Of a DNA stretch of 64,000 bases, positions 12,401-22,349 are shown piece by piece. Position 1 is the first letter of the stretch; every line of letters begins with the position of its first letter. Origin of the DNA: Rhabditoides inermis (lineage: Eukaryota > Nematoda > Chromadorea > Rhabditida > Rhabditidae); contig CAWZYM010000055.1 of assembly GCA_963966185.1 (NCBI GenBank), forward strand, positions 170,357 to 234,356, written 5' to 3'. The notes under the pieces were generated by a model. It was not told where the DNA came from. It saw only the letters and a program-made list of their open reading frames with translations, and ran no database searches. The translations under genes were made by a program, and so were the position numbers.

Positions 12401-14168
12401 TAACTATGCATGAATTTTTGTTATTTTATTACTAAAACGTTGGTACTATCAAACGTACGAAAATTAAATATTAGAATAGAGAGAAGTAGCTGACAAAGTT
12501 GCTTGAGATTCTTTGAGTCCAGAGTGAGTCACTTTGAGAAGCTAGATTTTTATTTGGTCCCTCACATTTCTTTTTTACTGCTTTGAAAGAGCGTAAATTA
12601 CTTCATTTGGGAAAAATATCAAACGTACGAAAATTAAATTTTAAACCGGTGCACCATCCATGTCTTCATGATTTTTTTGAATTTAATACGCTCTCCGCTT
12701 GTTACCGGTCCATAACTCCGCTCGGGTCTTTTCCATTTCGTACGTATGGTCAAAAACATTATTTCGTAACTTCGAGATCATTTAATCTTCCGTACGTAAG
12801 TCATCATCCGGAAATTAACTTCTCAAAGCGCCGGGATGTATGGTCATTACAAAGAATAGGCTTGTGGTTGTGATATCAACTCACATGCTCTCAAATATTG
12901 CTTATCTTTGTGCTTTCCACCTTTCCTCATGGCGTCAATGCGCTACAAGAAAAGGGAAGATAAAAAGAATTGATTAGAGGGACCAATGGGTCGCCAAACT
13001 TACTGTCTTATACTTGTATTTAACTTATAATAATAACTCACCAACAACTCCGGTTGTTCCGTCTCCGATCTCGTCATCCTGAGATTTGCTGAGCTCGACC
13101 ATGAGTCGAGCGACATGGTGCTGCACATCCATCTTTTCCATGATTGTCGCTCCATCGTTGGTGATGGTCACATCGCCATCAGGAGAAACCTTAACAAATA
13201 AATTATTACACAGACTCAACATAGCGGGGTAAACTAACACTTGAGACTTTGACAACCTAGTAAACTAATAGTATCTAAGTTGTAATAGGCTAGAAATTCG
13301 GGGTCGAGTAAGAAGTAGACTCGAGACTCAACAATCAATCAATTTGTTTAACTGGAATTCCTATATCTGAATATGACAACACAATCTTAATGATTTGATG
13401 AATACAGTGGTGTGATACATAACGCCGGGGAAAGATAAGTAGACTGGAGAGGTTAGTGGCGGGAAGACGATACTTAATCGATGATCATTACTGGACCATT
13501 ATAATGGAGTACCATAATTAAAGGGATCAATTCAAATCAAGAGTTCATCCAAAATGGGACCGCCACCGCCACCAAATATTATCAACACCACTAAACACGT
13601 AAACTAAAGTCATATTTCCATATTTGAGCAAAGGTGAGATTGAGAGATGGGATTGACAGGGATGATAGATAAGTGTTAGTAGTGAATATAATTCTGAAAT
13701 GATCGATTGGTGGATTGGTGCAGATTCAGACACATAGTTCAATTTCGAAAATATCTTCCTATTCTGTACTCTTCACGAAATATACAGGAGAAGAACGCCG
13801 CGTGCTCAAACAGGTAAACAAAAACAAGCAAATAAGAAACCAGTGACTCACCAGCATCTTATCGAGACCACGAGGTCCGAGAGAAGTGCGAAGAGTGTTC
13901 GCAACAGCGCGGGCGGCGAGAATGTGACTCTGCAATATAATAAGCTATGGTAACACCAATGGCATAGTTAATAATAAGCTATGGTAATACCAATGGCATA
14001 GTTAAATTTCGACACACACATTCACATTGGAAATCACACACCAGAATGGGCAGCGATTACCTTGACAGCCTCGATTCCGGTGAGGCGCTTCTGCTTGTCC
14101 TGCTCGCGCATGACAATGAACGGTTGCCCGAACTCGTCGAAAATTAGCTGTGCCATTCCGCCGGCCAT
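6474..14168 (-). CDS. CCT5: T-complex protein 1 subunit epsilon
   Basis: Subunit of the cytosolic group II chaperonin TRiC/CCT, which folds actin, tubulin and other proteins in an ATP-driven double ring. Exons: 14061-14168, 13852-13929, 13042-13189, 9841-10033, 9668-9779, 8308-8841, 8123-8263, 7962-8078, 7145-7276 and 6474-6542. They give 543 residues, close to the 541 of the human protein. Similarity is continuous: [10 protein letters not shown] near the N-terminus, [10 protein letters not shown], the nucleotide-binding TNDGATI and GDGTTGVV, then [43 protein letters not shown] and [18 protein letters not shown]. The last exon ends in [13 protein letters not shown]. The intron after exon 6 has a GC donor (AAG|GCGAGT). 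I chose ATG 14168; a second ATG four codons on gives MAQLIFDEF and is also possible. A 3' splice acceptor (TTTAG) lies 6 nt upstream of the ATG. No lesions are seen, so it looks functional. Confidence 0.97.
7437..7478. other. Perfect 19-bp hairpin with GAGA loop
   Basis: Arms 7437-7455 and 7460-7478 are perfect reverse complements around a GAGA tetraloop (plus-strand sense; GNRA type). It lies in the CCT5 intron between exons 8 and 9. The function is unknown. It could be a foldback remnant or a structured RNA on the opposite strand. Confidence 0.7.
8271..8307 (-). other. GC-AG intron in CCT5
   Basis: The conserved protein runs FIRGGNK then [14 protein letters not shown] across this junction. 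The only donor that keeps the protein is AAG|GCGAGT at 8307-8306. The coding block resumes at 8263 after TTTTAG. GC donors with otherwise perfect consensus are a known minor class. Confidence 0.85.
10034..13041 (-). other. 3.0-kb CCT5 intron 3, no nested gene seen
   Basis: I find no supported exon in this intron. Short frames on both strands lack splice sites and family resemblance. Around 12280-12810 the rare hexamer CGTACG recurs, and the block CAAACGTACGAAAATTAAAT appears twice (near 12450 and 12620), so an old repeat probably sits there. Confidence 0.4.
13310..13545 (-). mobile_element. 3' end of RTE-like retrotransposon, minus orientation
   Basis: The block resembles 45035-45230 and the reverse complement of 23660-23831. 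It shares a CAATCAATCAA terminal tail, CTGAATATGACAACACAATC, and AACGCCGGGGAAA, followed by GGGAAGACGATACTT. Simple 3' tails of this kind are typical of RTE-type non-LTR elements. No coding part remains. It lies in the intron between CCT5 exons 2 and 3. Confidence 0.65.
13934..14003. repeat. Tandem duplication, unit about 34 bp
   Basis: Two copies of a unit beginning TAATAAGCTATGGTAA and containing CCAATGGCATAGTT lie end to end in CCT5 intron 1. They differ at about one base. Confidence 0.8.
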
Positions 14169-14837
14169 GATTACCTAAATTCCGCATTTATTCGTGGGGA
14201 ATATATTATTACTTGATTCATCTAGATCACAAGTTGAGAAACAAATTGTGAGACAAATAGTGACAGTGTAACTGATATATACCTATGTTTAAATGAACAT
14301 TTAAACAATGCAAAGAGAGACAAGTGTTGCAAACGTCAAGAACCAACAAAATAAATAAACATCCGTAGCAGATCCTTCTACTTAAAATGCATTGTAAAAT
14401 TCTAAGGGTTCTCGAATGCACTAGAGAATTCGAACACATCGTGTCGAGACCATTTATCAAATTAAATAATACACATTGTTAATGCCAAATACTAGAGTTC
14501 AACAGTATTTTTTAATTGCATATAGGATAGGCGGTTTTTTTTTCAAATCATAAACTGGCGACTAGTGGAGGTGTACATGTGCGTACAGAGCTACTGTAAT
14601 CAAACAACATATCATTTATAATATGGTGTGCAGTAGTACATACCAATCAGTGAACCATTCAGTCACTGATAATACTTGTAGACTCACTCATTTCACTGAT
14701 GTATAAAACTTTTTCAACATGAATTTTTGAAGATAAGCATTATATGTTTTATGATCAATAAAATGTATTTTTCCACATATTACTACTGCTTGCGGTGAAA
14801 AAATTGAGATGCTGTGTAGTGCAGCAATGACTACAGC

Positions 14838-14990
14838 GTGCGGTGCGGGTGGGGCGCGGGTGGGATGCGGATGGCTGACGACTAGTTGACGGCCCGCGCC
14901 CCACCCGCAGCTCACCCGCGCCCCACTCGCACCCTACCCGCAGATCAACCGCACCTCACCCGCGCCCCACCCGCAGAATTTCTCTCCGAT
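14838..14990. repeat. GC-rich inverted minisatellite, copy 1
   Basis: GGGTGGGGCGCGGGTGGG on one side faces repeated CGCGCCCCACCCGC units on the other, giving a strong imperfect hairpin made of a degenerate 12-14-bp unit. A second block of the same motif and arrangement lies at 16455-16605. It stands out sharply from the AT-rich surroundings. Confidence 0.75.
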
Positions 14991-15146
14991 AAGCTCCGCC
15001 CCCTTTCCCAGACGACTCCACCGGTTTATTTTGCCCTATTCTCTCGTTGCATCATTGATCAACAAATATTAATGTCAAATATTTATTCGGAAACAACCAA
15101 CGTGAACTCTAAAAACCACACATGGCACAGGTAAATTGGTCAAAAG

Positions 15147-15282
15147 TCAGTCAAAGATGGCATAAGAGGGCGAAGAAGAGGGCGCGTCTCTGGGCCAGCG
15201 TCGGCAGCTCGTCGGCAGCTCCGGCTTCTCCGCGATGAACTTGATCACATCCAACGAGCGCCGCCGTCGCCGACACTGCAAC
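15147..15282 (-). other. Possible isolated exon
   Basis: After an acceptor (GTTGCAG) there is an open frame with coding-like composition (SLDVIKFIAEKPELPTS) ending in a stop at 15147. It cannot be joined in phase to the exon at 15437-15538, which already ends in a stop. It may be an alternative end or chance. Confidence 0.2.
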
Positions 15283-15436
15283 ACAACAATCAAAATTATC
15301 GATATGTCAACATCATCAATGCATCGGCCAGATTCAATTATAAAAAATCGGTTTAGCAATTATTTAGGCTCAACTGTTCCTCCCATTTCCACTATTCATC
15401 GTTCCTCCTCACCCCTCACCTCGAATTCCAATCAGC

Positions 15437-16056
15437 AGCTGTTCTTCGTCCAAATGCCCCTCTTGCCGTCGTACACGGGCCGAATGATGACAACGTACTC
15501 GCCGTACGAGCTGATCATAGTCGCGATCATCTCACTGTAAGTTAGGGATAACAAGTCACACGACACGAACGACGAACACTATACAAGCCACATCTCATAC
15601 ATGAAACCTATCAGTTCGAGTCACATTTCAAGTGAAAAGCGTTCACTGACCGGTTGATCTTGCGCGGGCAGTGGTCGTGGGTCGTGCTGGACATCGAACT
15701 GGTAGTACTGGTTGGTAACTCCCGGGAGTCGCTGGCGCCGTCCTGCCCCCCGCACCTCCTCAAAGCACCTACAATCACTTCAGTCAACACAACAATTATA
15801 TAAACATGTAGTATCGGCGGGTCTAACTGACAGCGAATGTCGACAACAACATGAGTGAACCTGACTGAGTATCGAACACTGAATGGAATCCTCTTCTTCT
15901 CCCTCTATATTATACCCTTCCTATCTCCTCCCTGCCTCTCCCACTCACAATTACCACTCGCAATGTCCAGATCGGGAGACGGCGACTTCCTTCCGCCATT
16001 GCAGACGAGAACGCATCCGCACGGAATCACGGCGGACACAACTCGTCCGTTACCCT
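15437..16056 (-). CDS. Unrecognised gene, three 3' exons (5' end not found)
   Basis: I do not recognise this gene. Three minus-strand exons join in phase: about 15957-16056, about 15655-15771 and about 15437-15532. The first encodes VVSAVIPCGCVLVCNGG. The second reads DGASDSRELPTSTTSSMSS and is rich in Ser/Thr. The third encodes MIATMISSYGEYVVIIRPVY followed by DGKRGIWTKNSC and a stop. Junctions have GT donors and AG acceptors, and the phases 1 and 2 match. The upstream exon and start codon are not visible: the first exon follows an acceptor, and upstream there is a run of GTACCTG repeats. The last exon has the alternating pattern of a folded strand-rich domain, the middle a flexible linker. 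The exon ends are approximate, and the gene could be partial. Confidence 0.4.
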
Positions 16057-16118
16057 AAACGTAAACGTTCAGTCAAAACAACGATGTCAACCTGAATGTG
16101 AGGCGCGCTTTTCGTACC

Positions 16119-16192
16119 TGTATTTTTTTTTACCTGTTTCGTACCTGATTCGTACCTGATTTCGTACCTGTTTCGTACCTGATTTTGCTCAC
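16119..16192. repeat. Tandem TTCGTACCTG repeats
   Basis: At least five imperfect copies of a 10-12-bp TTCGTACCTGAT unit lie in a row in AT-rich sequence. No function is apparent. Confidence 0.75.
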
Positions 16193-16454
16193 TGCAAAAT
16201 GTCAAGAAAACTGTAAAAAAATCCGCAAGAGAGTGAGAGGGGTTGTAAGCCCCGCCCATCGCTTGCGAATCATATATTTCGCCGTTGGCAGAGTGGCATG
16301 TGGGATCCAAGTCGACTATACTATAAAATGAAATGAAACAAACAAACAAATCAAACAAAATAAATAATGAAAAATACGAAAAAAAACGCCATTGTGGCAA
16401 AAGAGTACAACATTATTTTATTATTCGAAGTAGAGCGCGATTAATAAAACCCTT

Positions 16455-16605
16455 TCCCCTCTGCGGGTGGGGCGCAGGTGGCACGCTAATCGCGCCCCAC
16501 CCGCGCGCCACCCGCATCTCACCCGCAGCTCAACCGCGCCCCACTAGCGTGCCACCCGCAAATGTCCCCAATCGGCTCTCAACCCGCGCCCCACCCGCAC
16601 TCTGT
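16455..16605. repeat. GC-rich inverted minisatellite, copy 2
   Basis: CTGCGGGTGGGGCGCAGGTGG faces repeated CGCGCCCCACCCGC-like units, the same composition and arrangement as 14838-14990. Both copies probably derive from one mobile or expanding unit. Confidence 0.75.
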
Positions 16606-16747
16606 AGTCAGTGAGCGTCTAGGATGGCATTGTCGGCAGCTGTAGGAGACGTAGATGGAGTAGAGCATTTTATTCTTCTACGATTTCAACCAGACAAGCA
16701 TATATTGGCGATTGGTGAAGAAATCGCATGGCAGAGTCGATGGTGCT

Positions 16748-17300
16748 CTATAAGGTGATATAGGTGGTTTTTGTTCAATATGCAAATTTGGTCAGTTAGG
16801 GACCACTACATCAAATTAGCCAGTTTTGGTCCAAAGTAACATTTTCAAAAGAATCGAATATATGCAAACTTACTACTTTTCATGTCATAACTTCTTACGA
16901 TTTGAGTTTATTAAAAATCATTTTATATGAAGTGTTCTACAGTGGGTGGGCAAATCAGTTCCCGCCAGTAGAGAGCGCAGAGTGAACAGTGTGCGAGGCT
17001 GCAAAAATCGATAGCGAGAGCACGCAAATAAATTCGCATTCAAACTTTCGCGCGCGCGCAATTTTCAAATGCGGGACGGACGAGCGGAGTGGTGGCGGAA
17101 CTAAATATGCCCTGGACTGTAGAATGTTAAGACAAATCGAACGAGCTATTGAAATGTTACTTTGGACAAAACTGGCTGATTTGAGGTAGTGGTCCCTTAA
17201 CTGACCAAATTTGCATATTGAACCAAAACCACCGATACCACTTTATAGAGCACCCTTGAAAACTCCTATGTGCACACACCTAGATCCTACGTGTGATATA
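16748..17300. mobile_element. Foldback element FB2
   Basis: The left arm 16748-16806 (CTCTATAAGGTGATATAGG onward, then ATGCAAATTTGGTCAGTTAG) is inverted at 17190-17252. The right flank adds CCTAGATCCTACGTGTGATA, whose ACGTGTGATATA end also ends the element at 20414-20941. The matching left terminus is missing, so this copy is truncated or degraded. No coding capacity is seen. It lies between the unrecognised gene and the DUSP19-like gene. Confidence 0.75.
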
Positions 17301-17503
17301 AGAAAGCCATGCATCGTATGACAGAGATCTATCAGAAGAAGTCAGCTCTCATTAATTGCTCTTTAATACCATTCAACGGATTTTAGCAGGCATTCGATTA
17401 TGATTGCATAGTCAGAACAAAACATTATCAAATTAAAATGGAAAATGTTATTCAAATTCATAAGTTATTCGTTGTCGATAAAGACAAAATCATAGTCACA
17501 TAA

Positions 17504-18361
17504 TTAATATGTATTCGATGCGTATTCCTTCAATTGATGCATGAATCCGTCGTTGGGCCGTATACCTTCAACAACAGTTTAAACCCAGCACACTGGATAG
17601 TCGATATTTGTACCTGGACGGGCTGATTTCGTCACATCTATGGCTTCCTGAAGAGTAAAACCTTTTTTCTTTATCAAGTAAGCCAAGACGAGAGTGCTGG
17701 AGCGTGAAATTCCAGCGTTGCAATGTATGAACACCTGAACAGACCTTTTATAGCCACATAGTCATTTCCCGTACCCTTCCTCCGCCATGAACACATAGAC
17801 TGATGAAATGAATGCTTTCTTGAAAATGGTCTGCGATTCGCATGGAGGGAAGATCGAGAATGTCGAGCTTGAGATAATTAAACTGGGTTGGGAAGAAATT
17901 GGCAACCCCAGTCGCGCAGTTTACAATGTGCGTAATACCCGCAAACTGAAGCACCTGGAGGTCAGCAGCCGCATCCTGACTACCTTAGAGAAGATGGGTT
18001 AAAATCGACAGTAAAACATATGCAGACAAAACTATTTCCCACGAAGTCGAAGAGACATACCGAGATAAATTCCATCGATAATCTTGGCAACTTGTAGATC
18101 TGGTTTCAGATCAACGACGAATCCGAATCTTTTCATTCGTTCTACCTTCTTACGACGCCGATTAGATACAGGCCCATCAATTTCTCCCTCAACAACGGTG
18201 GCAAATGTACCGTCATTACAACGCTTCTCAAGAATTAGAGAACCATCTTCCAAAGTAACGCTGAAAAGGTTTGAATAGATTACGAAGAGTGAACAAACAA
18301 ACCTGGTCTCAGTGGGTTTTAAATTGTTCTTTGCTGCGTTCAGTTTATCTAGTAACGACAT
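17504..18361 (-). CDS. DUSP19: Dual-specificity phosphatase 19-like
   Basis: Cysteine phosphatase of the dual-specificity class. In vertebrates DUSP19 (SKRP1) acts on the JNK pathway. Exons: 18303-18361, 18061-18260, 17775-17983, 17614-17734 and 17504-17565, giving 216 residues (human 217). The first 80 residues hold the family's N-terminal region, ending DLKPDLQVAKIIDGIYLG. Then come SQDAA, GITHIVNCATGVANFFP, YLKLDILDLP and the active-site loop HCNAGISRS with Cys161 intact. A C-terminal ARPGIRPNDGFMHQLKEY matches the family. Phases agree across all four introns, the shortest being 42 nt. The start codon is the first ATG and gives a family-like length. It is head to head with the PPM1D-like gene. 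The active-site Cys and Arg argue for an active enzyme rather than a STYX-type pseudophosphatase. Confidence 0.93.
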
Positions 18362-18679
18362 AATAAAAACAGCTTATTGTATTATATTTAAAAAAAAAAC
18401 AGTTTGTTCCGGTTGTTACAAGATGATTCGCGATAAATTATCGTTTCGGGACTAATAAAATAGTCCATTCTTTTCGACCGCTACGCGATAGTCATGCGTC
18501 TGCGAAAACGCGCCAAACCGCCAAAACTCTTATGTTAAATTAGTATTTTTCATATTTTTGTTAGTATTATTTTCATACTGTCTTCATTTTATACCTAATA
18601 TGGTTATTATCTCGAAAATCATATGAACAACAGTCGGTAACGAGTTCTACTATTATTGTGTGTTTGAAAGTAATGTATT
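18362..18679. promoter_or_regulatory. Shared intergenic region of DUSP19-like and PPM1D-like genes
   Basis: 318 bp lie between two divergent start codons. It must hold both 5' ends and probably both promoters. It is AT-rich with a short GC-richer stretch near 18475-18525. No TATA box or known motif could be fixed by eye. Confidence 0.4.
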
Positions 18680-21600
18680 ATGTCATCTTGTTCTGTGTCA
18701 GCTGATTTCGTTAGCTTGCAGATGACTCTCGACACTGGAGAAGCATATGTTCGACGAGCATCTCCGTCCGCTCATCCCGAATGTGCCAAAGGCATTACTA
18801 AATCTAATCCCGACCAGTACAAACAATTTGGCAACAACCTGCGGATAACTGTTGCCGCTAACCAGGTGAATACATAATTTAATTTGTTTGTGACATTTTT
18901 TTTATTTTTATACAGGGCGGACGTAAATATATGGAGGACAGGGTGCAGATAGAAAGTGTTCGCTATCCCGACAACACTATCAACTACACGTTTGTTGGAG
19001 TTTACGACGGACATGGTGGGGCGGAAGCGAGCGAGTTCACTCGCAACAATCTTCTGCGCAACATTCAGGTTTGTGTAAACACTTATTTCATATAAATTCG
19101 GAGATATTTTGTAGCGCCAGGAAGGGTTTTGTTCGGATGACGACGATGAGTTTCTCGAGGCGATTCGCGCCGGTTTTATGACTACTCACATTGCTATGCT
19201 CGATGTTGTCAGTGAGTCTTGTGATTGATTGATAATTATTCCATCATCTATGCTATGTATTTGAGATGACTGGCCGCGTACTGCATCTGGCTATCCCAGC
19301 ACAGCTGGAACTACATGTAGCTGTGCATTCATTCGCCGCGGAAAAGTCTACAGTGGTCACGTCGGAGATTCTGCTATTTTTGTAGGAACCCTTGGTAAGT
19401 TTCTTGTGGTCTACATTTTAACGCATCCCGTGGAGTCATTTACATATTGTTGGTTCAGGAAGTGATGGTGCAGTGATTCCGCAGCGTTTGACTATCGACC
19501 ACAAACCGGAGTCTGAAGAGGAGCGGCGTCGTATTGAGGAGGCGGGAGGCCAGGTGCTTCTGAAGAGCGGTGTCTCTCGCGTTGTGTGGACTCGTCCTAT
19601 GAAGGGGCACACCGGGCCTGTCCGTCGCAACACACCATGCGAGAACATTCCCTTTCTTGCCGTCGCCAGGAGTCTCGGTAATTTATTCGAGGAATTCGCT
19701 TATTGATTCCGTTATGACATTACTGATATTGATATTCTTTTAGGCGATTTGTGGTCGTACTGCGAGGCTACGCAGGAGTTTGTCGTTTCTCCCGACCCTG
19801 ATCTTGGAGTGTACACTCTCTCCGAAAAGGATGTGTGCATGGTTCTGGCCTCCGATGGCCTGACCAATGTACTGTCTGGTGGCTCTGTCACCTCCCTGGT
19901 CACCACTCTTGAGGATAACTTTGCCGGCCGTGCTGAAGACCGCGACGATGAAAGCATGGTGGTGAGTTATATATTGTCAACCCATTTGGTTCTTACTGTT
20001 GTGGTTGCAGCGTCTGCCTGTGCAACACAATCACTCCCGATTGTTGCTACGGTGTGCAATGAACTACTGGAAGCAGCTTCGCGCGGATAACATCTCTGTT
20101 ATTTCAGTGAGTCCGTATCTTTTTTGCCAATGTCAATGTACGACTTGCGCAGGTGCTGTTTGACCCTCCGCGTGCGCATCTCTCGGATCGTGCACCCTCT
20201 GTCGTCGAGAACATAGGCCGTCGTCGTGTCGACTTCGTTCTTTCTGATCATCCCGATGCCATGGTATTTATATATTTTTGCTTTTTTTAGTTTAGTAACT
20301 TTGTTTTTGTTCAGGTGCGTATTTGTCCGGATGGAACTCAAATTTTGCGCACGGAGCATGTTGCTCTCAAGTACAGCGGCGCTCTCGATGCAAACTTCCA
20401 TGGTCGGTGTTCTGTATATCACACGTTCCGCGTAAGGCGTAAGAATCGAACGTTTTTAGGGCAGTTGGGACCTAGGAGATAGATGTGTGCACATAGAGGT
20501 TTTCAAGGCTGCTCTATAAAGTGGTATCGGTGGTTTTGGTCCATTATGCAAATTTGGTCAGTTAAGGGACCACGACCTCAAATCAGCAAGTTTTAGTCAT
20601 AAATAACATTTTAACAGCTCTTTCGATTTGTCTTGACATTCTGAAACACTTTTTATGGCCTAAAAAGTAAAAAAAATGCATATTTTCGATTAAGACGTTA
20701 CAATCGATTTCTATGATAAAAATCGAGGAAACTAAACAAAATACGCTTATTCTGATGGTGTGTGCCGCTGCTGTTGTCACGGGGCGGAACATTCCCAAAA
20801 AATCCCTTAACTGACCAAATTTGCATAATGGACCAAAACCACCGGTACCACCTTATAGAGCACCCTTGAAAACTTTTATGTGCACACATCTATCTCCTAG
20901 GTCTCACCTCGTCCGATTCTTACGCGGAACGTGTGATATACATATACAATTCTTTTTTTAGTGTTCATTCGGTAAAATAATGTCGTGTTTTAGCTGTGAA
21001 CTACCGTGGTCCTGGATTCCGTACTCACGAGGAGGAAGAACGAGTGGCGGCTGAGCGGGAGGAGACTGAACGCCAGAAGGAGGCAGAGGAAGAGGAGGCG
21101 CCGGACGAGGGAGATGTCCTCGACGAGGAGGCGAACCGATCTGTCTGTACGCCTTCTCCAGACAAAGAAACTATTCTTAACCCCGCCACCAGCAGTAATG
21201 TGGGTTGTATTTGTATATTTTAATGTATACCGCATTCTAATACTTTCAGATTGGACTTACGTCTCCTGCCCCTTCGTCTGCGATGCGAAACCGTGTGATT
21301 CGCTCTGCCAAACGTCGTGTCGGACTGAGCAACGCTCCTGTCAGGAAAGCTGTTCAACTCCTGACCATGAATGGAAAACCAGTGCCTTTCAACGACGACG
21401 TGAGTATAAAATGTGTATTTAATCGACAATGATTTTAATTTATTGCGTTTATAGTCGAAACCATTGTTCTTCCCGGATGACTATGAACTCAAGGTGGAGC
21501 ACAGAAAAGAGGTGCGTTCTCGTCTGTTACCTATGCTCAAAACATGTTCGAAATGCGCTCGACCATGACTCGTTTGCAGTCATGTGGCGAGGAACCAGAA

Positions 21601-22349
21601 GAGAGTGCGATTGAGCTGCTTAATAGCTCGACGGATGATTCTGAGGGAACAGACGAGGAGGAGGAATCGCCTACTCTTAGGAAGACGAGAATTGAGAAAA
21701 AGGGTGTGGAGGAGAAGAAGGAAGAGGACACTTCCAACATGAGAGTCACCAGATCTGCAAAGAAGCAGGTACGTCTCGGATTTCACTGTCGTTTGATGTG
21801 TTGAATATATTTTTGTAGACACCTACGAAGAACGCGATTCGTCCGCCTCGCCCGGGCACTGCTCGTCGTTCGTCTGCTCGGAAGATCGCTGAAGCTCTGC
21901 CCGTGACTCCCGAGGAGCCTGTTCTGACTCGCACCCGGGAGGGTATGATGACCCGCTCCCGTGAAAGGAATTCATGTAATACAAGGACGCCGCCGCCCCG
22001 CGAGCCGTCCGCCACGCCGTCGTCTCGTGTGACAAGTGCAGGCAGGGCTGCTCCCGCCTCTCGCAAGAGACCCCTTCGCTCCCCCTCCGGAGCCACTCCT
22101 CTTGTCAAGAACATGTGCATCAACACAGCTGCGCCGCCCACGCCTCGCTCGGCGCCTACCACTCCCCTCCGGACAGTGGACAGGGACAGGGATCGGGAGA
22201 GGGAGCAGCGGAGGGGCAGCCAGTGGAGTCTGAACAAGATCGACCGGATGCGGGAGGAGAGGGAGCGAGCGGCCGCAGACGAGCGCGAGCCGCCGGCAAA
22301 GAGGAGCCGTCTGTGGGGATTCATTCGCAAGCTATGGGCCAACGAGTAG
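18680..22349 (+). CDS. PPM1D: PPM1D/Wip1-like PP2C Ser/Thr phosphatase
   Basis: Metal-dependent phosphatase. Vertebrate PPM1D is nuclear and switches off p38 and DNA-damage signalling. Exons: 18680-18865, 18916-19068, 19115-19211, 19266-19394, 19459-19677, 19744-19961, 20011-20106, 20153-20263, 20315-20438, 20994-21199, 21250-21399, 21455-21511, 21580-21768 and 21819-22349, giving 821 residues. The catalytic domain (about 63-385) has GGRKYMED and VYDGHGG with the metal-binding Asp93, WPRTASGYPSTAGTT, SGHVGDSA, DHKPESEEER, GPVRRNTP, FLAVARSLGDLWSY, ASDGLTN and LRADNIS. The tail (385-821) is rich in Glu/Ser, then Arg/Pro, with basic SAKRR and PPAKRSRLWG near the end, likely nuclear signals. The donor of intron 9 lies beside a foldback element's terminal repeat, and the last codons of exon 9 lie inside that repeat. 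The start is the first in-frame ATG of the exon. Confidence 0.93.
20414..20941. mobile_element. Foldback element FB3 overlapping PPM1D-like exon 9
   Basis: Perfect 23-bp terminal repeats lie at 20414-20436 (GTATATCACACGTTCCGC + GTAAG) and inverted at 20919-20941. The inverted similarity continues inward through AAGAATCGRACG, GACCTAGGAGATAGATGTGT, and GGTTTTGGTCCATTATGCAA (arms 20450-20600 and 20800-20912). It shares its end and inner boxes with FB1 and FB2. No open frame is seen. Its left end is inside the coding exon (20315-20438), and the rest fills most of intron 9 (20439-20993). The left arm has an extra GCGTAAG heptamer compared with the right, at the donor. Confidence 0.85.

Noticed and set aside
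15147..15282. Terminal exon of the gene at 15437-16056
   Set aside because: The phase-correct exon at 15437 already ends in a stop, so this frame cannot be joined.
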